Source of the DNA: Pigoraptor vietnamica
Taxonomy: Eukaryota > Opisthokonta > Filasterea
DNA: 19,175 bases
NCBI GenBank assembly: GCA_943704525.1
Contig: CALSCQ010000627.1
Coordinates: 1-19,175, forward strand
Reading direction: 5' to 3'
This document shows, in pieces, positions 7,291-17,502 of the stretch (position 1 is the first letter of the stretch; each line of letters starts with the position of its first letter). The notes under the pieces were generated by a model that ran no database searches, was not told the origin of the DNA, and saw nothing but the letters and a program-made list of their open reading frames with translations. The translations under genes were made by a program, and so were the position numbers.

Positions 7291-10200
7291 ATGGCTGAGG
7301 CGGAGCTCCGGCAGCACCAGGTATGCGGTTAGAGATCCTCAAGTACGCGACAGTTATTGAGTGTACGCGTGTTGTGTTCACTCTCGCCATAGTATGCGAT
7401 TACAGGCATCCACTCACAGCAGGGGGGTGATTATGTAGTAGTAGTGTGCGTTGTCTTCACGTGACACGTATGTTAAGCAGGCACACGAGTCGCGCTTGTG
7501 TACGCAGTGTTGCGTTCATGTGTCATTGCTTGAGTGGGAAGGCGATGTGCGTCGATGCATTCTTAGTCTCTGATGCATAGCGACCTCTTTTGCGCTGTCA
7601 CAGCTTGCGCGCAACTTTGTCGTCTCGGACGCACAGCGCGAGCGCGTGGACCAGTGGCTTGAGCACGCGCGCGATTTCTTCCAGCAGAGCAAGGTCCTCG
7701 AGATACCCCTCGATGCCGGCCTTGCCATCGAGAATGTCCGCGACGCCATTGTCGTGCAGTATGCCGTGAAGCTAGTGCCCAACCTCGGCCATCACCTCGA
7801 GGTGTTGCGCCTCGACACGGCCGAACTGCTCCGTCAGCTCGCGCTCATCTTTGCGACGGACCGCACGCATGACGCCGCGATGGACTCGGTGACTCAGAGC
7901 ATTCAGCTGTCTGCTGCAGGTGCGCAAGGCTGAAATCCATCGACTTGGGGTCGCTGGAATCATGGGTCACATCTCACATTCCATTTGTCTGAACGGAAAC
8001 CCTTCCTCCCGACGCGTTGAAACACAGGTCACAGCGTCGTGCACAAGCTGTTCTCGGTCATTAGCCGGCACCTCTCTGCGCTTGCGATCCCGCTCGTTGC
8101 GTGGCTCGAGTCGTTCCTGCGATACCCGAACGCAGCCGTGCGCGAGCTCGCACTGACGGCCATCGTGCGCATCATCGTGGCCAACCAGGCCGTGTTTGTG
8201 AAGGATGACCACTTGGCTGCCGTTTGGAACGTGTACTACCTCACGCAGGCGCGCGACTATGAATCGGAGCACCTCATTGCGCGGTGCGTGGCTTGTCTGC
8301 GAATGTCTGTGTGTGTGTGTGTGTGTGTGCATGCGTCCGTGTGCGTGCGTGCCGTGTGGGTATGTCTGTGTGTGTGTGTGTGTGCATGCGTGCGTGTGCG
8401 TGCGTGCCGTGTGGGTATGTCTATGTCTGTGTCTGTGTGTGCATGCGTGCGTGTGCGTGCGTGCTTGTGTGGGTATGTATGTATGATGTGTGTGCTACGA
8501 GGGTGCATATGTAATTGTGCTGCGTATACGCCGCCCTCATCATGCGTCCCAATGCCGTCGTTCGCAGCTATGTCCTGTGCGAGGCGATGCAGCTGCTCTC
8601 GCAGATCATCGTCAACCACGACGGTCTGTTGGCCGTGCGCGTGATCGAGCGCCTACTCAAACTGCCCGACAAGACGCGCCGCGAAGTGGACGCAATCAAG
8701 AGCGCCCTCACCGAAATGTTCGATTACATCGCAAAGTCCAAGAACGAGAAGCGTGGGTGTCCGCGGAGCGGTACTACGTGCGATGCTGCATGCGCGTTGT
8801 GTTCTTGTGTGCTGTGTTTGTCACAGTCGCGGGAGTACGTGTCGTTGTTCGCCTGCGCCTTTGCAATTGTCTAATACACACGCGCACGCGCGCAGTGAGA
8901 AAGGACGTCTACCAGGCGTTCCGCAACCTCCTCACGCCTTACGACGAGTACAACTACGACCTACTCGGGTGGGCCGTGTCGGCGTTCACGTTCGCGCTCG
9001 CCGGCACCCGCGTGCCCAGCAAATTTCCTCCTCTGCGCGAGTTTGCGGACCTCCTGCACACGTGCGTGTTTGCGCCGCCGCCGCTCGTGCGCTACGGCGC
9101 GGCCATCTGCATCCACACGTGTCTGGAGCTGTGCCCGCCCATTCTCGAGGACCAGCCGCACCTGTACGCGTACGTCGTGTCCGGCTGTCTGGACTCGGAC
9201 CACCAGACGTCGAGCCTCTACATGTCGACGCTGATGAACATCCAGAGCACGCCGGCGCTGCGCGGCGTCGCAAGCCTCGTCGCGGCCTACCGGAATGACA
9301 TGCTGGGTCGGAAGGGTGCGTGGCTGTTGCGCATTCGTCATTTGGTTCCCTCTGCACGCTCATTATCGTTGTATGGAAAGAGATGTGCGTCCTTACCTTA
9401 CGGGTTGTGTGTTGTTGCAGCAATGGGATCTCGCCCGACCGGCGACGCCGAAAAGGCGCTGACCGACGAGGGTGCTCCGGCAGCGCCTCACGCGGACTCT
9501 GTCGCGCTGTCTCTTCACGAGAGCCCCATTACCGCGCTCTCCCTCAACGCGCACCTCGTCGCGTTGCTCGAGAAGGCCGCTGCAGTATCGTCGCCACTGG
9601 CCCCGAAGATTCTCCAGACAGTCATTAGCGCCGTCGACTTTATGTCCCCGCCGCAGTGCTATCGGCAGATGGACCTCGTGCGGCTGTGGGCCGCGGGCAC
9701 CACTCAGGTCGACTCGCTACTCCTGCGCAGCCTACAGACGAAGATTGCGTCGCCGGACGCGGCCATTCGCGTCAAGGCCGTGCAGGCTATGCGGTCGCTC
9801 GCCCCGACATTCCGAAAGTGCGTCGAGACGCCCGGCGGCATTGTCGAGCGAGACCTCGCCGGCGTGTCGTCGTACCTCGTGCGGTACATGCTGTCGTTCG
9901 CTGGTGATGCGACGCAGACGTCGCACGCAAAGGCGACTGCGAACGCGCCCGTCGTCGACCCCGTGTCTTCGTTGGAGGAGGCGCTCTTGGCCGTGCGCGC
10001 CTTCCCGTATGATCTGCTCACCGCTGCGTCGGTCAAGGCGCTCGTGGACGCGCTGGGGCGACTTGCGACGAACAACAGTCGCCGAGTGCGCGTGCTCGTT
10101 TACACGACGATTGCCGAGTGCCGCGCGTATTGGAAGTCGGACGACATTTTGGACGAAGTCGTGGCGCTCCTTCTGCTCTCCCTCGGAGACGCATCGCCGG

Positions 10201-13200
10201 AGAAGTGGGTTATGCCTGTCCATTCCCGCCTGTGTTTGGATTCTACTTTGCTAATGCGTGTTTCCGGTTCATAGTTCGTGCGTGTCTTCGTTTTATTCCT
10301 GCGCCGTTTTCCGCTTGGGGCATTGTCTTGTCCGCATCCCTACGCATGTACGACGAGCCGCCTGACCGCCCTCCCTCGACCCTGCGCAGCGTGGACACCG
10401 TCCTCGAAGGACTCGATAAACTTCTCCAGTCGTCGCCGCACAAGAATCTGCGCGCCGCGCTGGCCGAGTGTCGCACCGCCGGCCTCACCAACGTCCACGC
10501 ACTCGTGTCCCTGGCCGCGCTCGACCGCTTTGTGATGGCGCTCTCGTCGATGCAGAATCCCCTCTCGCGCGTGCTTCAGGCCATGCAGCGGCACTACCTT
10601 CACGCGCACGTGTGCGAGACGCTGCTCGGTGGGCGCGGGGGCCACGGGAAGAGCGGCCCGCGCGAGCACGACGACAGCATCCAGACGATGCCCCACCGCG
10701 CCTGTTACAACATCCTCCTGTGCGCCAAACTGGCCTTTCCCATCCCAGAGTCGCTCGCGGAGAACCCGCCCACGCGCCGCTCTGTTACGCACCGGATGCT
10801 CGACGAGTTTTTCGACCGGAGCGAACCGCGCGCGCGGCACATTGTGTCCCTCACGGCGATCCACTGCCTCTTCCTCCAGCCGAACACGGTCGACTTTGGG
10901 CTCGTGAAGGAGCTGATGCGGACGTCGTGTTCCCGAATGGACGTGCGCGTGCCACAGCTAGCCAAGATGAACGCGCTGGGCTTTCTGACGCTGCTCGCCG
11001 CGCTGCGCCTTCCCGGCGTAAACCGCATCATCACGCACGGGTACGTCGAGAAGGCGATTGAGATTGCGGAGAGCGACAGCGTCGCAGCTTGCCGTGTGTC
11101 CGCCGTTGGCCTCATCGAAGTGCTACTGCTCACGCGCCCGCGAGCGATGGAACGTCACCACGAGCGCGTAAGGTGCGCCATGCCGCCTGTTTGGCCCTGT
11201 CTGCGCTTGCTCTTTTCGTTGTGCATTTCGCACGTCTGACGCTGTGTTGCGTTCAGGGACGTTCTGCGCGAGCTTGTGGCGCATTCGGACCGCAAGGTTG
11301 CCGAGATTGCCGCGCGCGTGTACCCGCTGTTGTTCCGCGTGGCGGACCCTGCGACCGTCTCAGACCAGGTCGATTTCCTGCGGTGGGCTGGAATTGCTGT
11401 GATCTGCGCGGTTGCATTGCACGCCCGGCGGACAACTGAAGCGCATCATGTCCTATAGCATAGGGCCTGTTTATCGCTAACATGCGCTTGCTTGTTCCCT
11501 GTCCCAATCTCTTCCACAGACACGACCTGAGCCCCGCACTCGGCACCTCATGGGAGATCCAGGCCGACCCTCTCCTCCAGAAGCTCTCGCCGTTCGAGCG
11601 CGCCAACATTGTCTCTGCGACGATCGCCGCGCTTGGCGCCATTTCGGTACCGGACGCCTCGATGCGCATCGTTGAGGCCGTCATTGCCTTTCTGCACAAC
11701 CAGAACGCCTCGTTCCGACAGCCCGCCTGCGACGCCGTGCTGCAGCAACTGCCGCTGCTCGGCCGCAACCAGGGGGCGTGGGCCATGTGGGTTGCGATCC
11801 CCCTCAGCGCCGACTCTGTCCGCGACATTCGCGTGTCGTTCAACAGGCACCTGCGTGGCCTCCCGTGCGCGCTGTCCTATCGCCAGTCGCAGTTGCCGTC
11901 GGAGGAAGCGGCGGGAGACGCGGCGCAGGCGGAGGCGACCGCAGAGGGCCTTGAGATCGACAAGCTGCCCGACGGAAAGGTCACCGTCGAGGACGACCGC
12001 ACCCTCAACTTTGTGCTCGCGGCCGATCGCTCTCTGCGCTACCTGAGCGTGCCAAAGGGGTGGGACGACGTGGCGCCGGACGTCGACAACCCCCCGACCA
12101 TGATGCGCGGCTACGTGAACATGGTGCGGCGCATTCGCGACGAGTGCCGCTTTGACCTCCCCGGCGCAGACAGGGTCAATCAGGTCCTGTATCACCTGCG
12201 CGCGTACCTCGCCGTGCCCCACCTCGCCGGCGCTGCGATGGTCGTCCTATCGGAATACTGCGCCACGCACACTTCGGACGTGTCGTCGCACGTCATTGAA
12301 ACGCTCCTCGTCAACGTCGGCCGCTCGACGCGAGTCCCCGGGCGAAACACGCGCGCGCTCGTCGAAGGGTGCATTGCGGGTCTCCGCAACATCTCCGACA
12401 AGAGTGCCGTGCTGTTCCGTACGGTCCTCGACGCCCTCACCGCCGTCGACTCGTCTGCAGAGGGCGACCTGCTGTGCCTCTACCACCTCTGCCCGAACAT
12501 TCGCCGACAGTGCCCGGAGAAGGTGCCGTACCTGCTGGAGCGTTACATGCGGTTACTGGCGTCGCCGAACCTTTCCGTGGAGGACAAGACGGCGGCGGTT
12601 GCGCTTGTCGGAGAGCTCGCAACGATGGCGTCGACTGCGCTTGCGGCGCAGGTCGTCACCGCTATTGGCGATTCCATCGACGACAGTAACGCGCTGTTGC
12701 GGCGGACGTGCGAGGAGCAGCTGTCGAAGCTCGTCGACAAGGTGGGTTGGGGAAAGGGTGGAATAGTCGCAATGCAAGGAAACGAAAGGGTTCGCGTGAC
12801 ACGGTCGCTTGCATGTAAGGGAAATGGGGTGCCGCGTTTGTCGAATCTCTAAACGAAAATTTACCGGTGCTTATTCTTTTCCCAATGTGTGCAGGTGGGC
12901 CTCGACCACCCGTTCTTCCGCAAGCTGCTTGAGCAGGTGACGGCGGCGTCGTTCAGCTCGGACCCCGAGGTGCGCGCTCGCTCCCTGCGGCGCGTGTGCG
13001 GTTTGGGACGCGCGTTCAAGGTGCCGGACCTCCTCCGCTTTGCCATCGTGTTCATTTCCGACCCCGTCCGCGAGATTCGTCGCGGAATGCTGGAGGCTGG
13101 TCTGGACGGCACGCTCCCGAAGATGACCCGGCTATTCGAGGCGGCAATCAGCGTTGACGAGTGCAGGAAGTTCACGAAGGAGTCCGAGCCCAACGCCAAG

Positions 13201-15568
13201 TCACGTGCCATCCTCGAGCGGCTCAAGCAGCAGCGCACGCGGTCCATCGGTCAGGTCTTCGCGCGTCTCGACGAAGTGCCGCCCGAAATTCCGCTTTCGG
13301 ACGAGGACCCGCTGAACAAGAAGTTCTACACGTCGGACGCCTACCGCCGCATGATGCAGTACTACTCGCTCGAGTTCGCGGCCACGCACGAGAAGCTCGG
13401 CTTCACGGCTGCGGCCATGCTGGCGTCGACGACGAACCTGTACTCATCGCCCGCCGCGACCCTTGGGGCGCCCGACGCGACGCCGGGGCACGCGAGCACC
13501 ACGGACATGGCCGAGGCTGTTCACGGGGAGGCGTCGGCGATGTTGTCGCAGCTGGACGACCTTATGAAGTACAAGCTGATACCGGTGGTTGCGAGGATCA
13601 TTGAGAAGAACGCGCCGATCGCGCAGAGTTTGCTCAAGGAGTACCTCGCCCTCGCCGAGAGCGGCATTACGGAGCAGAGCGGCGCTGCGGACGCGATTGT
13701 GGGGAAGGGCGTGCACGCGGTGGTCGTGTACTGCGCGATTCTGTGCGCGTACGAGCGCGTGTGCGCGGACGGCGTGCAGTACCTACTCAACCTGCAGCAG
13801 TTTGTGACTGCGTGCCGTGCGCGCTGCGAGGCCGTGCGTGGGCGCGCGTTTGACGACGTGCGCAAGTCGCTGTTCTTCCAGGCGGACTTTCTCGACATAC
13901 CCGTCACAACGCAGGAGCAGTTTGAAGCCGTCGAGGCCCACAGGAAGGTGCGTGAAGTGGCTCATCGACCGTGCTTTCTTGCGATCTGTTGTCGTATTTT
14001 CGGTCGACTGCGGGTTGCCTTGGCTCACCCTCTCTCCTTGCGACAGGTGCTCGACGAGTCCGGACTCGACTCGAAGGCGAACAAGATGGACGCTTTCATG
14101 CAATTCCAGCGCAAGAAGGCCGCCGTCGCAGCTGGCCTCGATGAGCAGGTGTGTATTGAAAGCACGCGCGTGCGTGTTTCTGACGTGCGGATAGGCGAAG
14201 GATGGCGGCATTTGTCGACATCGTGTCTATGTGCATGTGTCTAAGTGCCCCTTGGGCGAACGCAGACGAAAGAGCTGCGTGCACTCACGTTCCTCTACAT
14301 CCGGGCGGTCGAGGGCCTTGGGCAGTTCTACCAAAACTCAAAGAGTGAGGCCTGACGTCATCCCACCCGTGCTGTACTCTCTTGTGCATGCTTTCAATGC
14401 TCACCGCACGCATGGCCCTGCAGACACCCCGGAGGACCGCCTCACGGTCGGCTTTCAGTCGTTGCTCGACGTCATCTCCGACGACCACCGGTGAGCATAG
14501 AATTGGCGTTTGTGTTGGTGTTGTGTCGTGTTTTGTCGTGTTCTGTCACGTGCACATCTCTACCAATGTCCCCGGTTTTGTGGGCGCGTTTGCTCATGAA
14601 AAATGTCGTCCCCGCGTTAAGCGCCGTCCGCGGGTCGGTCATGAGCGTGCTGCTGTGCGCCGTGTACGTGCACACCTCTGCGGCGAAGCGCGTCTTCTCG
14701 AAGGAGGTCAAGAACACCGTCGACAAGCTCTATTCCATGCTCCGCGAGCAGAGCCAGACGCTGCGGCGAAAGGTGCGCCAACCCATCTTTTGTGCGCGAG
14801 TGCGAAATGTTCCTTGCCGTCGCACGCACTCTTCCCCCTTATCATCGCTCACCCTGTTGCGTCCCCTTCGGCTTCGGCCGCTCGCAGAAAGCGGACGTTC
14901 TTCAGATGGTCGCCTTCCTCCTCCACTACGTCGACGAGGGCCCCAAGCGCGTGGCGGCCATCGAGCAGTTCATCTACATGTGGGACGACGCCGACGGCGA
15001 AGTGCGCCGGCGCAGCATCGACATGGTGCAGGTGGGAGCAATCGCTGCGTTGTGGCGTGTGAAGATCGAGATGGCCTTTATTTCAGTGCCAGTTACCTTG
15101 TGTCAAGCGTCGTCGTGGCCCCAATGTGCCTTGTTGACCCGCCTTTGTGCTGTTTCAGTTCGTCGGGGAGTCCGGACTGCCCGAAATGGCGCAGTTCCTT
15201 GAGGAGAAAGGTGTGTCTTTTCGCTTTGCCGCTGTGTGCGGACATCGCCACGCAAAGTTGGAGCCTCCCTTCTTCTGCTCTTGTTGTCCCTCGGTAGTTT
15301 CCACGAGTAGTTGTCCATAGATGGGGTTCGAAGGTATCTCCACTCACACTCGACGCCACACGCAGACGGCGCCAACTCCCCGCTGATGGTGAGCATCACG
15401 AAGCGGGTCAACAACCCCGACTACATGGACCGCGAGGCCCTCAACAAGCTCCTCAAGTGGTACTTTGCGAGGAACCTCACGTCGGCCGCAAGGACGCCCG
15501 ACGTCGCGCCCCCCGGCGAGGGAGAGCACAAGCCGCGCAAGAAGAAGAAGGAGGCGGCCGCGTCGTAG
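7291..15568 (+). CDS. large HEAT/ARM-like alpha-solenoid protein, family not recognised
   Basis: Seventeen exons: 7291-7320, 7604-7919, 8028-8283, 8568-8752, 8896-9315, 9421-10204, 10390-11172, 11257-11382, 11520-12741, 12895-13947, 14047-14148, 14266-14344, 14424-14490, 14622-14772, 14888-15031, 15159-15210 and 15366-15568. They sum to 5973 bases, an exact 1991 codons, which supports the model. The ATG context (AAACCATGG) is good. The protein is almost wholly helical, with repeated amphipathic pairs of HEAT/ARM type, for example AVRELALTAIVRIIV, ADSVRDIRVSFNRHL and FISDPVREIRRGMLEAG. Two low-complexity linkers interrupt the solenoid, at about residues 1090-1105 (Ala/Glu-rich) and 1555-1575 (Ala/Pro/Thr-rich). 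The C-terminus is basic, KPRKKKKEAAAS, a possible nuclear signal. I see no catalytic motif or membrane segment. Proteins of this shape are scaffolds in chromatin, transport or RNA-decay complexes, but I could not match it to condensin, Ecm29, FOCAD, MROH1 or FANCI and leave it unnamed. Confidence 0.85.
8306..8488. repeat. TG microsatellite and minisatellite in intron 3 of the solenoid gene
   Basis: (TG)n blocks alternate with TGCATGCGTGCG and GTGTGGGTATGT. Three copies of a unit of roughly 54-58 bases can be seen, marked by GTGTGGGTATG at about 8354, 8408 and 8467. The tract begins about 22 bases after the GTGCGT donor. Long Cys/Val ORFs read from it are artefacts. Confidence 0.85.
14353..14360. 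promoter_or_regulatory. CRE-type palindrome TGACGTCA in intron 12
   Basis: Second perfect copy of TGACGTCA, eight bases inside intron 12 of the solenoid gene. Its position near a donor makes a transcription role doubtful. Reported because it duplicates the site upstream of the heat shock factor gene. Confidence 0.15.
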
Positions 15569-16199
15569 GCCGGTGTACATAATGAACGCATGGCGCGCTT
15601 GCTTGCTTCACTTGTGTGTCCGTGCCCGTTGCGTGCTGGCCTAATCGTGTGTGAGGCCTAGCGTGGTTGCATGGCGACGTATGTGCTTCAAGTGTGTGTT
15701 TTATGTCTGCTAGTCCTTGCTGTCGACGCGTTGAATGGGACGCACACTCCAACCTACGTACTCAGTTCGGTTCAATGCGCCCACTGCTTTTTAGTGTCCC
15801 AAATGCGTCGCAGAGGGCATGACGACGCACCACACAAAGACATAAATACGGCCAATTCACTCGCTCTGCGCGCCTCACTGTCGCGGAGACGGTCACCAAA
15901 AGGACGACGAGTGAAACGCCTGCCACGCCCGAGCCACGCAATGAACACGGGGACTCGGCGAAAAATGCGATGCCTTGAGAACAAAGAAGGCACTGCCCAA
16001 AAAAAAAGGAAAGCGAAAAGGGGAAGAGTAGAAGATATATACAAACACACGCTGCGACGGGCTAGAACGGCACCCCAAACATCAGCGTGTGCATGGCCAC
16101 ACTCGCGCCCTCCGACCGCGCAAGGCTCCACGCGGCGTCAAAGGGCACGGCGCACGGCGCGCACACGAGCGACACGCCGAACGCACGCGCGGCCGCGGT
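15569..16199. other. convergent intergenic region
   Basis: Lies between the 3' ends of the plus-strand solenoid gene and the minus-strand Gln/Gly-rich gene, so it should contain both 3' untranslated regions. A purine-rich stretch (about 15996-16040, with a run of nine A) is present. The ORF on the plus strand from 15671 is Arg/Thr-rich with no motif and reads antisense through the next gene, so I treat it as a shadow. Confidence 0.5.
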
Positions 16200-16827
16200 T
16201 CAGTAGTTCGACCGGTCCTGCGAACCGAATCCCTGCTGCGAGCCATACTGGCCCCCCATGCCGCCCTGCCCGCCGAGGTTCTGCGAGCCGTACTGCTGGC
16301 CCTGGGACCCGAGCCCCTGCTGCGAGCCAAGACCCTGCGAGCCGAGACCCTGCGAGCCGAGGCCGCCCTGGGAGCCAAATCCTCCCTGCGACTGCGAGCG
16401 ATCGCCCGAGATGAAGTTGCCGATGTTGTGCCCGAGGTTCCCGAGCTTCTGCCCAAGGGACTCCTGGCCCTGCGTGTTACCGCCCATGCCACCCATCATG
16501 CCACCGGTGGCACCGCCGAGTCCGGACTGCATGCCCTGGTCGAGGTTCTACAGAGGATTGCAAGACAGGGTTGGCGTGACACACAACGAGATGGTTGAGG
16601 TGCGGCGACTGCATGAATGGCACATCACTACGACCCTACTAAAGGAGATCTGATATGTGTAAACGCGCCGCGAGTGCGCGTTGGCACAAGGCGCGCACTC
16701 ACACACGCGCGCGCGCGCACACACACACACACACCTGTCCACCCCGCTGCCACTGGTCCTGGCCCCACTGGCCCTGCTGGCCCTGCTGGCCCTGGTTGCC
16801 CTGCCACTGCTGCGAGTTGCGGTCCAT
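16200..16827 (-). CDS. low-complexity Gln/Gly/Ser-rich protein, likely heat-induced
   Basis: Two exons, 16827-16735 and 16547-16200, joined in phase 0 to give 146 residues. Exon 1 encodes MDRNSQQWQGNQ and then GQQ-type repeats with Trp. Exon 2 adds a Gly/Met-rich stretch (GGATGGMMGGMGG), a short amphipathic segment (ESLGQKLGNLGHNIGNFI) and tandem GLGSQ/GSQ repeats ending GFGSQDRSNY. There is no signal peptide. The protein is almost certainly disordered, and its Gln/Gly/Ser/Tyr composition resembles prion-like or condensate-forming domains. The intron starts with a pure TG run and ends TGTAG. A TATA box (16902-16909) and a four-unit heat shock element (17018-17037) lie upstream, so regulation by heat shock factor is inferred. 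I do not recognise the family, which may be lineage-specific. Confidence 0.75.
16703..16735. repeat. CG/CA tract at the start of the Gln/Gly-rich gene intron
   Basis: On the sense (minus) strand this reads GTGTGTGTG and then GCGCGC, beginning exactly at the 5' splice site. Alternating purine-pyrimidine sequence. Confidence 0.8.
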
Positions 16828-16901
16828 CGTTGCGTGAGAGAAAGAGATTCGACCCGGATGATAATCGATCGGTAATGATGATGGACCTCGTGAGGCGACC
16901 C

Positions 16902-16909
16902 CTTATATA
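16902..16909 (-). promoter_or_regulatory. TATA box of the Gln/Gly-rich gene
   Basis: TATATAAG on the minus strand, about 75 bases upstream of the ATG at 16827. This predicts a transcription start near 16875 and a leader of about 50 bases. It is the only well-placed canonical TATA box I found in the window. Confidence 0.6.
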
Positions 16910-17011
16910 CGGTTCTCGACCGGCCGCCCCCGCACCTGGCGTGTGTGCGCAAAGGGGTGGGTTGTAGGTGGGTGACGTGCGTCAGCGCTGTGAAGAGGGA
17001 CGGACATGCGC

Positions 17012-17017
17012 CACGTG
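17012..17017. promoter_or_regulatory. E-box CACGTG abutting the heat shock element
   Basis: CACGTG ends one base before the first pentamer of the heat shock element. The same core occurs twice in the palindrome at 7097-7114, so a bHLH factor could act at both promoters. A single hexamer can be chance. Confidence 0.35.
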
Positions 17018-17037
17018 AGAATTTTGCGGAATGTTCG
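17018..17037. promoter_or_regulatory. four-unit heat shock element
   Basis: The 20 bases AGAATTTTGCGGAATGTTCG split into four contiguous alternating pentamers: aGAAt, tTTGc, gGAAt and gTTCg. Three match nGAAn/nTTCn exactly and one differs by a single base (TTG for TTC). This is the array form bound by trimeric heat shock factor. It lies about 108 bases upstream of the TATA box of the Gln/Gly-rich gene. Confidence 0.7.
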
Positions 17038-17158
17038 ACTCACACAAAGCAAATGACAAATTCCGCGCATTGTTTACAGTGTGTAATCAGAAAATCAGAA
17101 AAATCACAAACAAAGGAATGAGACACACGCCGCGCGTGGGCGTCGGTGAAATATATTT
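17038..17158. other. spacer between heat shock element and TG tract
   Basis: AT-richer DNA including ATCAGAAAATCAGAAAAATCAC direct repeats of an ATCAGAAAA-like word. I see no gene here. Confidence 0.3.
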
Positions 17159-17342
17159 GAGTGTGTGCCGGTGTGTGTGCCTGTGTGTGTGTGTGTGTGT
17201 ATGTGCCTGTGTGTGTGCCTGTGTATGTATGTGTGTGTGTGTCTGTGTGTGTGTGCGTGTGTGTGTGTGCGTGTGTGTGCGTGTGCGTGTGTGTGCGCGT
17301 GTGTGTGTGTGCGTGTGTGTGTGCGTGTGTGTGTGTGTGTGT
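17159..17342. repeat. long TG/TGCG tract
   Basis: About 180 bases of almost uninterrupted (TG)n with TGCC and TGCG interruptions. It lies between the heat shock element of the Gln/Gly-rich gene and the 3' end of the methyltransferase gene. Strong candidate for left-handed DNA formation. The Cys/Val ORFs read from it are artefacts. Confidence 0.9.
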
Positions 17343-17502
17343 GGTTACATCAGAGCGTGCGTAGAATATTCAGGAACAAAAGGCCAGGAAAAAGAGAGAC
17401 ATCAAGAGGAGATAATGTGAAACAGAGGGGCGCACGCCTCCACAACACTACGACACCCATCGGGGGCGGCACACGCACCGGCAAAAATGATGACGGCGCA
17501 CG

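Noticed and set aside
8205-8644. Long plus-strand ORFs rich in Cys and Val across 8205-8644
   Set aside because: They are translations of the TG repeat in intron 3. The same artefact recurs at 17031-17584 and as His/Thr or Cys/Val frames at 1410-1801 and 5136-5427.
15323-15335. GGGGTTCGAAGG, resembling a tRNA T-arm
   Set aside because: No acceptor stem or anticodon arm could be folded around it, and it lies in an intron.
15671-16414. 247-codon plus-strand ORF
   Set aside because: Arg/Thr/Ala-rich without motifs, and its second half is antisense to the Gln/Gly-rich exon.
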